NCBI GenBank assembly: GCA_947177825.1
Contig: CAMWWA010000089.1
Location: 1-5,485, forward strand
Direction of reading: 5' to 3'
Source: an uncultured Clostridia bacterium
GTDB lineage: Bacteria; Bacillota; Clostridia; Christensenellales; Borkfalkiaceae
Length of the DNA: 5,485 nucleotides
Position 1 is the stretch's first letter. Every line of letters starts with the position of its first letter. Both the position numbers and the translations under genes were made by a program. Shown in pieces: positions 1 through 5,485 of the stretch. The notes beneath the pieces were generated by a model, which was not told where the DNA came from, did no database searches, and saw only the letters and a program-made list of their open reading frames with translations.

Positions 1-196
1 TTTCAAGAATTTCCTCAACGTGCTTTTTCAGTTGTTCGGCGTTGCTTTCAATCGTGCCGAAGCCGTCGGTTTTGGCGGTATAAACCTTGTAACCCTCGGC
101 TTTAAGCAATTTTTCAATGCGCCCGAAAGCTCTCAGAAATTTAAAATCTTTAATTACTATTCCGTGAACGAGAATAAAGGGATAGCGGCTTTCCAT
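1..196 (-). CDS. alpha/beta-hydrolase, lipase-like (N-terminal part, cut by window edge)
   Basis: Translating leftward from the ATG at 196-194 gives 65 codons without a stop before the window ends, so only the N-terminus is visible. Residues 5-14 read YPFILVHGIV: a hydrophobic first beta strand ending in the His-Gly oxyanion-hole motif (H11, G12) of the lipase/esterase branch of the alpha/beta-hydrolase fold. A helix-rich stretch follows, then a second strand (GYKVYTAKTDGFGTIE) and the start of a helix (NAEQLKKHVEEIL). This order matches triacylglycerol-lipase-like hydrolases, in which AEQL precedes the helix leading to the nucleophile elbow. The catalytic Ser/Asp/His lie beyond the window. 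No signal peptide is seen, so a cytoplasmic enzyme is likely; the substrate is unknown. The ribosome-binding site is weak (a GGA about 7 bases before the ATG). The gene begins 18 bases after the tRNA terminator U-tract, and no separate promoter is obvious, so it may depend on read-through. Confidence 0.78.
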   Translation of the reverse strand, partial: MESRYPFILVHGIVIKDFKFLRAFGRIEKLLKAEGYKVYTAKTDGFGTIESNAEQLKKHVEEILE

Positions 197-213
197 ATCA
201 AATCCGAAAAATG

Positions 214-262
214 TAAAAAATAAATCCGAACCTTACGGATAACCCGTGACAGTTCGGATTTG
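214..262 (-). terminator. Rho-independent terminator of the tRNA-Leu gene
   Basis: On the minus strand a perfect 10-bp stem (AAATCCGAAC at 222-231 as written on the plus strand, pairing with GTTCGGATTT at 252-261) is followed by an A and six T residues (220-215). The 20-nt loop can form a small inner stem (ACGG/CCGT). It begins 7 bases after the encoded CCA of the tRNA, as expected for a tRNA terminator. The outer arm nearest the tRNA can pair instead with a second downstream copy, described in the findings. Confidence 0.82.
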
Positions 263-268
263 ATTTGC

Positions 269-351
269 TGGTGCGGACGAAGGGACTTGAACCCCCATGG
301 TTGCCCACAGGAACCTGAAACCTGCGCGTCTGCCAATTTCGCCACGTCCGC
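269..351 (-). tRNA. tRNA-Leu (anticodon CAG), CCA encoded
   Basis: The minus strand folds as a class II tRNA of 83 nt including the encoded CCA (271-269). The acceptor stem is GCGGACG pairing with CGTCCGC, with discriminator A73. The D arm is GCG/CGC with an AAATTGGCAGA loop. The anticodon loop is TTCAGGT with CAG at 317-315, which reads CUG leucine codons. The long variable arm has a TGG-GCAA-CCA hairpin, and the T arm is GGGGG-TTCAAGT-CCCTT with two G-U pairs. The long variable arm, anticodon and discriminator A all indicate leucine. One oddity is that the closing base pair of the anticodon stem (31-39) is U-U; the other four pairs of that stem are intact. It has its own promoter upstream and terminator downstream. 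Confidence 0.95.
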
Positions 352-367
352 AACCGAAAGCAAAGCA

Positions 368-396
368 ATTATAATAGATAAAAGCGCAAGTGTCAA
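368..396 (-). promoter_or_regulatory. Consensus sigma-A promoter of tRNA-Leu
   Basis: Read on the minus strand, TTGACA (396-391) and TATAAT (373-368) are separated by exactly 17 bases, a perfect match to the vegetative -35/-10 consensus. The predicted transcription start near 361 lies about 10 bases before the mature tRNA 5' end at 351. The A/T-rich DNA further upstream could act as an UP element. A perfect promoter is typical of strongly expressed stable-RNA genes. Confidence 0.9.
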
Positions 397-489
397 GCGA
401 AAACAAAGACGTTTTCGATTTGTGCAAACTTAACAAAGAGTTACCCAATTTAACATTTTTTATATTTTGTCTGGATTTTGCCTTGCCGT

Positions 490-519
490 TTGACTTAAAA
501 ATGCAAAATTTGCTATAAT
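490..519 (+). promoter_or_regulatory. Probable sigma-A promoter of adhE
   Basis: TTGACT (490-495) and TATAAT (514-519) are spaced by 18 bases, one mismatch from consensus in the -35 and a perfect -10. The predicted start near 526 would give a 5' leader of about 55 nt before the adhE ATG. The leader is A/T rich and contains a small GCG-AAAAA-CGC hairpin (549-559) just before the ribosome-binding site; it looks too weak to call regulatory. Confidence 0.8.
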
Positions 520-580
520 AATGAGTGATAAATAATAAGTTTTAAATTGCGAAAAACGCTTAATTACAGGAGTAAATTTT

Positions 581-3187
581 ATGGAGTTTAATTACGGAAC
601 GGTAGATAGCGTGGAAAAGCTTGCCGCCGAAATCAAAAGGGTGAAGAAGGCGCAGGAAATTTACGCTAAGTATACGCAGGAGCAGGTAGACAAGATATTC
701 CTTGCGTGCGCAAGCGCAGCCAACCAGGCGCGCGTTCCCCTTGCCAAGCTCGCCGTTGAGGAGACGGGTATGGGCATCGTGGAAGACAAGGTTATAAAAA
801 ACCACTATGCTTCCGAATATATCTACAATCAGTATAAAAACGTAAGGACGTGCGGAGTTATCGAAGAGGATAAGGCGTACGGCGTTACCAAAATTGCCGA
901 GCCTATAGGTATAATCGGCGCGGTAATTCCCACGACCAACCCCACGTCAACGGCAATATTCAAAACGCTGTTGTGCTTAAAGACGCGCAACGGCTGTATA
1001 ATCAGCCCTCACCCCAGAGCGAAAAATTCCACCATTGCCGCGGCGAAAACCGTTTACGAAGCGGCGGTTAAGGCAGGTGCTCCCGAGGGTATTATAAGCT
1101 GGATAGACGTTCCGTCGCTGGAGCTTACAAACCTTCTTATGACCAGCGTTGACACCATTCTTGCAACCGGCGGTCCCGGAATGGTGCGCGCGGCGTATTC
1201 CAGCGGCAAGCCCGCTTTGGGCGTCGGCGCCGGCAATACCCCCGCAATTATCGACGAGAGCGCGGACATAACTTTGGCGGTCAGCTCGGTTATTCATTCC
1301 AAGACTTTCGACAACGGTATGATTTGCGCAAGCGAACAGTCGGTCATCGTTGCGGATAAAATTTACAATAAGGTCAGAAAGGAATTTGCCGACAGAGGTT
1401 GCTATATTTTAAAGGCGGACGAAATCGACAAAGTAAGAAAGACTATCATAATTAACGGCGCGCTCAACGCAAAAATCGTCGGACAGAGCGCTTACAAGAT
1501 TGCGGCGCTTGCGGGTGTTGACGTGCCCAAGACCGCAAAGATACTGATTGGCGAGGTGGAGAGCGTAGAGCTTTCCGAAGAGTTTGCTCACGAAAAGCTT
1601 TCCCCCGTGCTTGCAATGTACAGGGCAAAGGACTTTGACGACGCGATAGCAAAGGCGGAAAGGCTTATTGCGGACGGCGGTTACGGACACACTTCGTCGA
1701 TATATATCGACGTTCCCACGGGCGGCGAAAAGCTTAAAGTATTTCGCGAGGCAATGAAGACCTGCCGAATACTCGTAAATACTCCGTCGTCGCAGGGCGG
1801 CATAGGCGATTTGTACAACTTCAAGCTTGCGCCGTCGCTCACGCTCGGCTGCGGTTCCTGGGGCGGTAACTCCGTTTCGGATAACGTCAGCGTAAAGCAT
1901 TTACTCAACATTAAAACGGTAGCGGAAAGGAGAGAAAATATGTTGTGGTTCAGAGCGCCCGAAAAGGTATATTTAAAGAGGGGATGTCTGCCCGTAGCAT
2001 TGGACGAACTCAAAAACGTAATGGGCAAGAAGAGAGCGTTTATCGTAACCGATAACTTCCTTTACAAAAACGGCTTCACGAAGTGCATTACCGATAAGCT
2101 GGAAGAGATGGGCATAGCGCACACCACGTTCTTTAACGTAGAGCCCGACCCCACGCTTGCATGCGCAAGGGAAGGCGTAGCGCTTATGAAGGCGTTCGAG
2201 CCCGACACGATAATAGCGCTCGGCGGTGGTTCTGCGATGGACGCAGCAAAGATTATGTGGGTACTCTACGAGCATCCCGAAGCGGACTTCCTCGACATGG
2301 CAATGCGCTTTTTGGATATCAGAAAGCGTGTGTACACCTTCCCCAAGATGGGCGAAAAGGCGTACTTCATTGCAATTCCCACTTCGGCGGGTACGGGTTC
2401 GGAGGTTACGCCTTTTGCGGTAATAACCGACGAGCAGACTGGCATAAAATATCCTCTTGCCGATTACGAGCTTATGCCGAATATGGCGATTATTGATACC
2501 GATTTGCATATGTCCGCACCCAAGGGCTTGACGGCGGCTTCGGGTATAGACGCGGTAACGCACGCGCTCGAGGCAATCGCTTCAATGCTTGCAACCGACT
2601 ACACGGACGGTCTTGCAAAGCAGTCTTTAAAGGTGATTTTCGAATATCTTCCCAGAGCGTACGACAACGGACAGACCGATTACGAGGCGAGGGAGAAGAT
2701 GGCAAACGCGGCTACTATGGCGGGTATGGCGTTTGCAAACGCGTTCCTGGGTATCTGCCACTCTATGGCTCATAAGCTCGGTGCGTTCCATCACCTGCCC
2801 CACGGCGTGGCAAACGCGCTTATGATAAACCACGTACTGCGTTTCAACGCTTCCGAAGTCCCCGTAAAGATGGGTACTTTCAGTCAGTACGACCATCCCA
2901 AGACTTTAAGAAAGTATGCAGAAGTTGCCGAATTCCTGGGAGTAACCGGTAAAAACGATAAGGAAAAGCTGGAAAATCTCATAAAGCTTATCGACGAGCT
3001 CAAAGCCAAAGTCGGCATCAAGAAGTCCATCAAAGAATACGGCATTGACGAAAAGGACTTCCTCGACCGCCTTGACGATATGGTGGAGCAGGCGTTCGAC
3101 GACCAGTGCACGGGTGCAAATCCCCGCTATCCTTTAATGAGCGAAATCAAAGAGATGTATCTCAACGCATATTACGGAAAGAACTGA
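581..3187 (+). CDS. adhE: Bifunctional acetaldehyde-CoA/alcohol dehydrogenase AdhE
   Basis: This 868-aa protein reduces acetyl-CoA to acetaldehyde and then ethanol, consuming two NADH; it is cytoplasmic and, in characterised family members, assembles into filaments called spirosomes. Residues 1 to about 440 form the aldehyde dehydrogenase half: EPIGIIGAVIPTTNPT at 107-122, the GVGAGNTP segment at 214-221, and catalytic Cys249 in FDNGMICASEQS. A short linker leads to the iron-dependent alcohol dehydrogenase half, which opens with MLWFRAPEKVY at 454 and has the nucleotide-binding GGGSAMDAAK at 548-557 and PTSAGTGSE at 600-608. The iron ligands are D657 and H661 (DAVTH), H727 (HSMAHKLG) and H741 (LPHG), matching by pattern and spacing the D653/H657/H723/H737 set of E. 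coli AdhE. Length is normal for the family and every expected key residue is present. The ATG is fixed by AGGAG at 568-572, eight bases upstream. No terminator separates it from the next gene. Confidence 0.97.
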   Translation: MEFNYGTVDSVEKLAAEIKRVKKAQEIYAKYTQEQVDKIFLACASAANQARVPLAKLAVEETGMGIVEDKVIKNHYASEYIYNQYKNVRTCGVIEEDKAYGVTKIAEPIGIIGAVIPTTNPTSTAIFKTLLCLKTRNGCIISPHPRAKNSTIAAAKTVYEAAVKAGAPEGIISWIDVPSLELTNLLMTSVDTILATGGPGMVRAAYSSGKPALGVGAGNTPAIIDESADITLAVSSVIHSKTFDNGMICASEQSVIVADKIYNKVRKEFADRGCYILKADEIDKVRKTIIINGALNAKIVGQSAYKIAALAGVDVPKTAKILIGEVESVELSEEFAHEKLSPVLAMYRAKDFDDAIAKAERLIADGGYGHTSSIYIDVPTGGEKLKVFREAMKTCRILVNTPSSQGGIGDLYNFKLAPSLTLGCGSWGGNSVSDNVSVKHLLNIKTVAERRENMLWFRAPEKVYLKRGCLPVALDELKNVMGKKRAFIVTDNFLYKNGFTKCITDKLEEMGIAHTTFFNVEPDPTLACAREGVALMKAFEPDTIIALGGGSAMDAAKIMWVLYEHPEADFLDMAMRFLDIRKRVYTFPKMGEKAYFIAIPTSAGTGSEVTPFAVITDEQTGIKYPLADYELMPNMAIIDTDLHMSAPKGLTAASGIDAVTHALEAIASMLATDYTDGLAKQSLKVIFEYLPRAYDNGQTDYEAREKMANAATMAGMAFANAFLGICHSMAHKLGAFHHLPHGVANALMINHVLRFNASEVPVKMGTFSQYDHPKTLRKYAEVAEFLGVTGKNDKEKLENLIKLIDELKAKVGIKKSIKEYGIDEKDFLDRLDDMVEQAFDDQCTGANPRYPLMSEIKEMYLNAYYGKN

Positions 3188-3207
3188 AAGGGTGAGGAGG
3201 AATAAAT

Positions 3208-3957
3208 ATGGAAACCAAGCAGTTTGTAAAGGAACATCTGGGCAAAGAGCTTTTCAGAACGGACGACGGATTTGTTAAAGTATTCGGCGAAGAATATACG
3301 AAGTCGGGCATATTGAACGAGGCGCTCAATCAGGCGAGAGTGGAGGAAACCGACCTCAATATTCCCAGAATTAAGGCAATAGAAGTCGTGGACGGCAAGT
3401 GGTCTATCGTAATGGATTATATCGAAGGCACTACGCTTTCGGAGCTTATGCGTCAACATCCCGAAAAGGAGGACGAATATCTTGATTTGTTCGTATCCCT
3501 TCAAAGGACGGTGCTTTCCAAGCGCGTGCCTATGCTCAACAAGCTTAAAGACAAAATGCAGGGGAGAATAAGCGAAGCCAAGCTGGACGCAACCACGCGT
3601 TACGATTTGCACACCCGTCTGGATTCTCTGCCTAGGCACTATAACCTTTGCCACGGCGACTTCCACCCGAGCAACATTATAATTACGGCTGACGGCACGC
3701 CTTACATTATCGACTGGGCGCACGCGACTCAAGGCAACGCTTCGGCGGACGTTGCAAGAACGTATCTTATGTTCTATCTGGAAGGCAAGGAACAGCTTGC
3801 CGAAAAATATCTTAAACTGTATTGCTTGAAGAGCGATACCGCAAAGCAGTACGTTCAGAAGTGGATACCGATAGTTGCGGCTTCCAGGCTCACCAAAGCC
3901 AAGCCCGAAGAGGACGAATTCCTCCGCAGATGGATTGGAGTCGTTGATTACGAATAA
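3208..3957 (+). CDS. APH/choline-kinase-fold phosphotransferase, substrate unknown
   Basis: A 249-aa cytoplasmic protein of the aminoglycoside-phosphotransferase/choline-kinase superfamily, which moves a phosphate from a nucleotide to a small hydroxylated molecule. Visible kinase features in order are: a small N-lobe with FVKVF (K24, likely nucleotide-binding lysine) and a glutamate around residue 38 in the position of the helix-C acid; a hinge-like IVMDYIEGTTL at 67-77; the catalytic loop HGDFHPSN at 149-156 (D151 as base, N156 as metal ligand); and IIDW with D169 in place of the DFG aspartate, followed by DVARTYL at 181-187. The protein is on the short side for the superfamily, with a reduced C-lobe. 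The start is well fixed by GAGGAGG (3194-3200), seven bases before the ATG. It lies 20 bases after adhE with no terminator between, so cotranscription is likely. Family membership alone does not imply antibiotic resistance; many relatives act on metabolites. Confidence 0.85.
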   Translation: METKQFVKEHLGKELFRTDDGFVKVFGEEYTKSGILNEALNQARVEETDLNIPRIKAIEVVDGKWSIVMDYIEGTTLSELMRQHPEKEDEYLDLFVSLQRTVLSKRVPMLNKLKDKMQGRISEAKLDATTRYDLHTRLDSLPRHYNLCHGDFHPSNIIITADGTPYIIDWAHATQGNASADVARTYLMFYLEGKEQLAEKYLKLYCLKSDTAKQYVQKWIPIVAASRLTKAKPEEDEFLRRWIGVVDYE

Positions 3958-3964
3958 ATATAAT
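3935..3964 (+). promoter_or_regulatory. Candidate promoter overlapping the kinase stop codon
   Basis: A perfect TATAAT at 3959-3964 begins two bases after the kinase stop codon. Eighteen bases upstream is TTGGAG (3935-3940), a poor -35 sharing three positions with TTGACA. The predicted start near 3971 falls at the base of the hairpin at 3969-3999. It would give the 154-aa gene at 4018 its own transcript. The -10 match is strong but the -35 is weak and lies inside coding sequence, so confidence is limited. Confidence 0.45.
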
Positions 3965-3968
3965 GCGA

Positions 3969-3999
3969 ATACAGCCGCGGCGGAGCATCGCGGCTGTAT
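3969..3999 (+). repeat. Perfect 11-bp inverted repeat (hairpin) between genes
   Basis: ATACAGCCGCG (3969-3979) and CGCGGCTGTAT (3989-3999) are perfect inverted copies around a 9-nt loop, giving a very stable GC-rich hairpin in RNA. It sits 11 bases after the kinase stop and 18 bases before the next likely start codon. No T-run follows on either strand, so it is not a standard Rho-independent terminator. It could still reduce read-through, protect the 3' end of the adhE-kinase transcript, or form the 5' end of the downstream transcript. Confidence 0.85.
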
Positions 4000-4017
4000 A
4001 TCGTGTCGGGTGTAAAA

Positions 4018-4482
4018 ATGCGGTTTAATTACATAGGCGGAATAGGCGTACCGAAAAATTGCAGAATCGTGTACGAAAGCGACTGTAAGCTTTTTAAAAC
4101 GGTTTATCAAACCGATACCGTATCGGACAAACTGTTTTTCGTCTGCACGCCCGATTTAAAATTGAAATTGCATTTTGATATTGCAGACGGCACTTTCGCA
4201 GGATTGTCGTGCGACTGTTTGGAGCTTGGTTTGCTTCCGCGCACGCAGGTGAAAATTCCATACGCTCCCGACGGCGAAGTCAAAGTCGGTTGCGCGTTAA
4301 AGGACGTGGTGCAGGGCTGTACGTATTTCGGGTTTGTCGGCGGCGCAAGTTATGACGAAAGCAAAAAAGCCGTTCTTTTCGGCGCGATTTCCGATAATGA
4401 CGCCGTTTACAGAGTACTTGATAACGCATACTTATCGATAAGTTGCGACGGAAGTTTGTCCGGCGTGTTAATTAAGCTTTAA
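4018..4482 (+). CDS. Hypothetical protein with eight cysteines
   Basis: I do not recognise this protein. From the ATG at 4018 it has 154 residues; a GTG at 4003 in the same frame would add five (159 aa). I prefer the ATG because a weak GGGTG lies five bases before it and the GTG has no ribosome-binding site, but neither start is well supported. There is no signal peptide or membrane segment. The sequence alternates short hydrophobic and polar stretches with many Gly, Asp and Val residues, suggesting a beta-rich soluble domain. Eight cysteines (15, 23, 43, 65, 67, 92, 101, 143) are spread along the chain, including a CDC pair at 65-67, without a clear zinc-finger or ferredoxin spacing. It is in the same orientation as its neighbours, between the kinase and glgB, with codon use similar to theirs, so it is likely a real gene. 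Function unknown. Confidence 0.65.
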   Translation: MRFNYIGGIGVPKNCRIVYESDCKLFKTVYQTDTVSDKLFFVCTPDLKLKLHFDIADGTFAGLSCDCLELGLLPRTQVKIPYAPDGEVKVGCALKDVVQGCTYFGFVGGASYDESKKAVLFGAISDNDAVYRVLDNAYLSISCDGSLSGVLIKL

Positions 4483-4518
4483 AATTTAATATTTTTTAAT
4501 TGTTTTTTCATTTCGGTC

Positions 4519-4547
4519 TTGAAAATTGACTTGCCTTATGTTAGAAT
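4519..4547 (+). promoter_or_regulatory. Probable extended -10 sigma-A promoter of glgB
   Basis: TTGAAA (4519-4524) and TAGAAT (4542-4547) are spaced by 17 bases, and a TG dinucleotide at 4539-4540 makes an extended -10 (TGtTAGAAT). A/T-rich DNA upstream (4483-4510, with runs of T) may strengthen it. The predicted start near 4553-4555 leaves a leader of only about 10 bases before the glgB ATG. No GC-rich terminator is seen between the preceding gene and this promoter, so some read-through from upstream is possible. Confidence 0.7.
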
Positions 4548-4562
4548 AGTAAAGGTATAAAT

Positions 4563-5485
4563 ATGACTAAATGCGAAAAGCTGGATTTATTCCACAGAGG
4601 AGAGGATATCAGGGCGTACGAATTTTTCGGTTGCCACGCCGCCGGCGAAGGAAAGTATGTGTTCAGGGTATGGGCTCCCCACGCGCATAGAGTCAGCGTC
4701 GTCGGCGATTTCAACGGCTGGGATTTTGAAAAATGTAAGATGACAAAACTTGCCGACGGGGAAAGCTACGAGGTTGAAACTTCGGCGGCGGAGGGCGACA
4801 GATATAAGTTCTGCATAACCACTTTCGACGGTAGAAAGCTGTATAAATGTGACCCTTATTCGTTCCGTTCGGACTTTCCCGATTCAACGGCTTCGATAGT
4901 TTATACGACGTTACAAGCCAATAAGCGCTTGCCTGCGGTCAGTGGTGAACAGCCAGTTAATATATACGAAGTAAATCTGCTTTCGTGGAAGAAGCACAAG
5001 AACGGTAGTTATTATTCGTTTGCAGACCTCCAAAGGGAGCTTGTTCCTTACGTAAGGGATATGGGTTATACTCACGTGGAGTTTATGCCCGTAACCGAAT
5101 ACCCGTTCGACGGCTCGTGGGGCTATCAGGTAACCGGATATTTTTGCGTAACGGCAAGGCTGGGCACGCCTGCGGAGTTTGCCTCGCTGATAGATGCGTT
5201 TCATAAAAACGGCATCCGCGTGATTCTGGACTGGGTGCCAGCGCACTTCCCCAAGGACGATTTTGCGCTTTACGAATTCGACGGTCAGCCGCTTTACGAA
5301 TGTCCTCTGTGGGACAATATGGAGCACAGCGGTTGGGGCACGCGCAAGTTCGATTTCGGCAGGGGCGGAGTTGACAGTTTTCTCGTATCGTCCGCGTGCT
5401 ACTTTCTGGACAAGTTTGCTGTGGACGGATTGAGAGTAGACGCCGTGGCGGCGATGCTGTATCTCGACTACGACAAAAATGCGGG
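4563..5485 (+). CDS. glgB: 1,4-alpha-glucan branching enzyme GlgB (N-terminal part, cut by window edge)
   Basis: GlgB cuts alpha-1,4 glucan chains and rejoins them through alpha-1,6 bonds to make branched glycogen in the cytoplasm. The visible 307 codons cover the N-terminal CBM48 domain (VWAP at 36-39, GDFNGW at 48-53) and much of the GH13 barrel. Barrel landmarks include NIYEVNLLSW, YPFDGSWGYQVTGYF, conserved region I as DWVPAHFP from 223, and region II GLRVDAVAAMLYLDY with the catalytic nucleophile D293. The DGSWGYQVTGYF and RVDAVAAMLYLDY motifs separate it from other CBM48 GH13 enzymes such as TreZ or debranching enzymes. CBM48 starts about 30 residues in, so the extra N1 domain of E. coli GlgB is absent. 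The ATG at 4563 has AAAGG at 4551-4555 seven bases upstream, and no competing start is close. The acid/base glutamate and C-terminal domain lie beyond the window. glgC, glgD or glgA might follow, as in many Clostridia. Confidence 0.95.
   Translation, partial: MTKCEKLDLFHRGEDIRAYEFFGCHAAGEGKYVFRVWAPHAHRVSVVGDFNGWDFEKCKMTKLADGESYEVETSAAEGDRYKFCITTFDGRKLYKCDPYSFRSDFPDSTASIVYTTLQANKRLPAVSGEQPVNIYEVNLLSWKKHKNGSYYSFADLQRELVPYVRDMGYTHVEFMPVTEYPFDGSWGYQVTGYFCVTARLGTPAEFASLIDAFHKNGIRVILDWVPAHFPKDDFALYEFDGQPLYECPLWDNMEHSGWGTRKFDFGRGGVDSFLVSSACYFLDKFAVDGLRVDAVAAMLYLDYDKNA

Noticed and set aside
20..223. 67-codon plus-strand open frame at the left edge
   Set aside because: It is antisense to the hydrolase, whose HG oxyanion motif and helix pattern make the minus strand the coding one.
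157..448. Two overlapping minus-strand open frames (157-396 and 233-448) across the tRNA
   Set aside because: Both run through the tRNA-Leu gene, its promoter and its terminator; their apparent coding content is the tRNA sequence itself.
545..565. Small hairpin in the adhE leader (GCG-AAAAA-CGC with A/T flanks)
   Set aside because: The core is only three base pairs and the flanking A/T pairing needs a two-base bulge, which is too weak to call a regulatory element or riboswitch.
1973..2563. 196-codon open frame on the minus strand inside adhE
   Set aside because: It lies entirely within a complete, motif-confirmed adhE, has no recognisable protein features, and is one of several antisense shadows in this GC-richer gene (another is at 1409-1900).
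3172..4110. Long open frame (312 codons) on the minus strand covering the whole kinase gene and both of its flanks
   Set aside because: Its codons lie exactly opposite those of the kinase, so it is open simply because the kinase avoids TTA, CTA and TCA codons. Its translation has no recognisable domain, and the kinase has intact motifs and a strong ribosome-binding site.
4466..4500. Possible terminator after the 154-aa gene in the TTAATTAAGCTTTAA region followed by T-runs
   Set aside because: Only short A/T-only pairings can be drawn, with no GC-containing stem before the T-runs; the stretch is better read as A/T-rich DNA upstream of the glgB promoter.
4911..5327. 138-codon open frame on the minus strand inside glgB
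   Set aside because: The plus strand here encodes continuous GlgB sequence with conserved barrel motifs; the antisense frame is a by-product with no domain.

Overview
The window reads as part of a chromosome from a low-to-moderate GC, fermentative Gram-positive bacterium, most likely an uncultured Clostridia-type gut or anaerobic lineage. This is inferred from a bifunctional AdhE, a GlgB of the short (single CBM48) type, a tRNA-Leu gene with encoded CCA, strong AGGAG/GAGGAGG ribosome-binding sites, AT-rich intergenic DNA with near-consensus sigma-A promoters, and GC-richer coding DNA. No species can be named from the sequence alone.

Layout. Two genes run leftward: the N-terminal part of an alpha/beta-hydrolase (lipase-like) leaves the left edge at base 1, and upstream of it is a tRNA-Leu(CAG) gene with a perfect TTGACA-17-TATAAT promoter and a hairpin/U-tract terminator. 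A divergent intergenic region of about 230 bp separates these from the rightward genes. Rightward come adhE (acetyl-CoA to acetaldehyde to ethanol), then 20 bp later a small APH/choline-kinase-fold phosphotransferase that is probably cotranscribed with adhE. A candidate promoter and an 11-bp perfect hairpin follow, then an unrecognised cysteine-containing protein of about 154 aa. Last is the start of glgB (glycogen branching enzyme) behind its own extended -10 promoter; it runs off the right edge.

How the genes fit together. adhE (NADH-consuming ethanol fermentation) and glgB (glycogen storage) are both central carbon-handling genes, but they appear to be separate transcription units. The phosphotransferase and the 154-aa protein have no assignable substrate or role. 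The window is mostly ordinary housekeeping sequence and I see no mobile element, CRISPR array or defence system.

The items most worth a second look are: (i) two mutually exclusive hairpins sharing one arm between the tRNA-Leu 3' end and the hydrolase start codon; (ii) a candidate promoter overlapping the kinase stop codon, with a perfect hairpin at its predicted transcript 5' end; and (iii) the unrecognised eight-cysteine protein.
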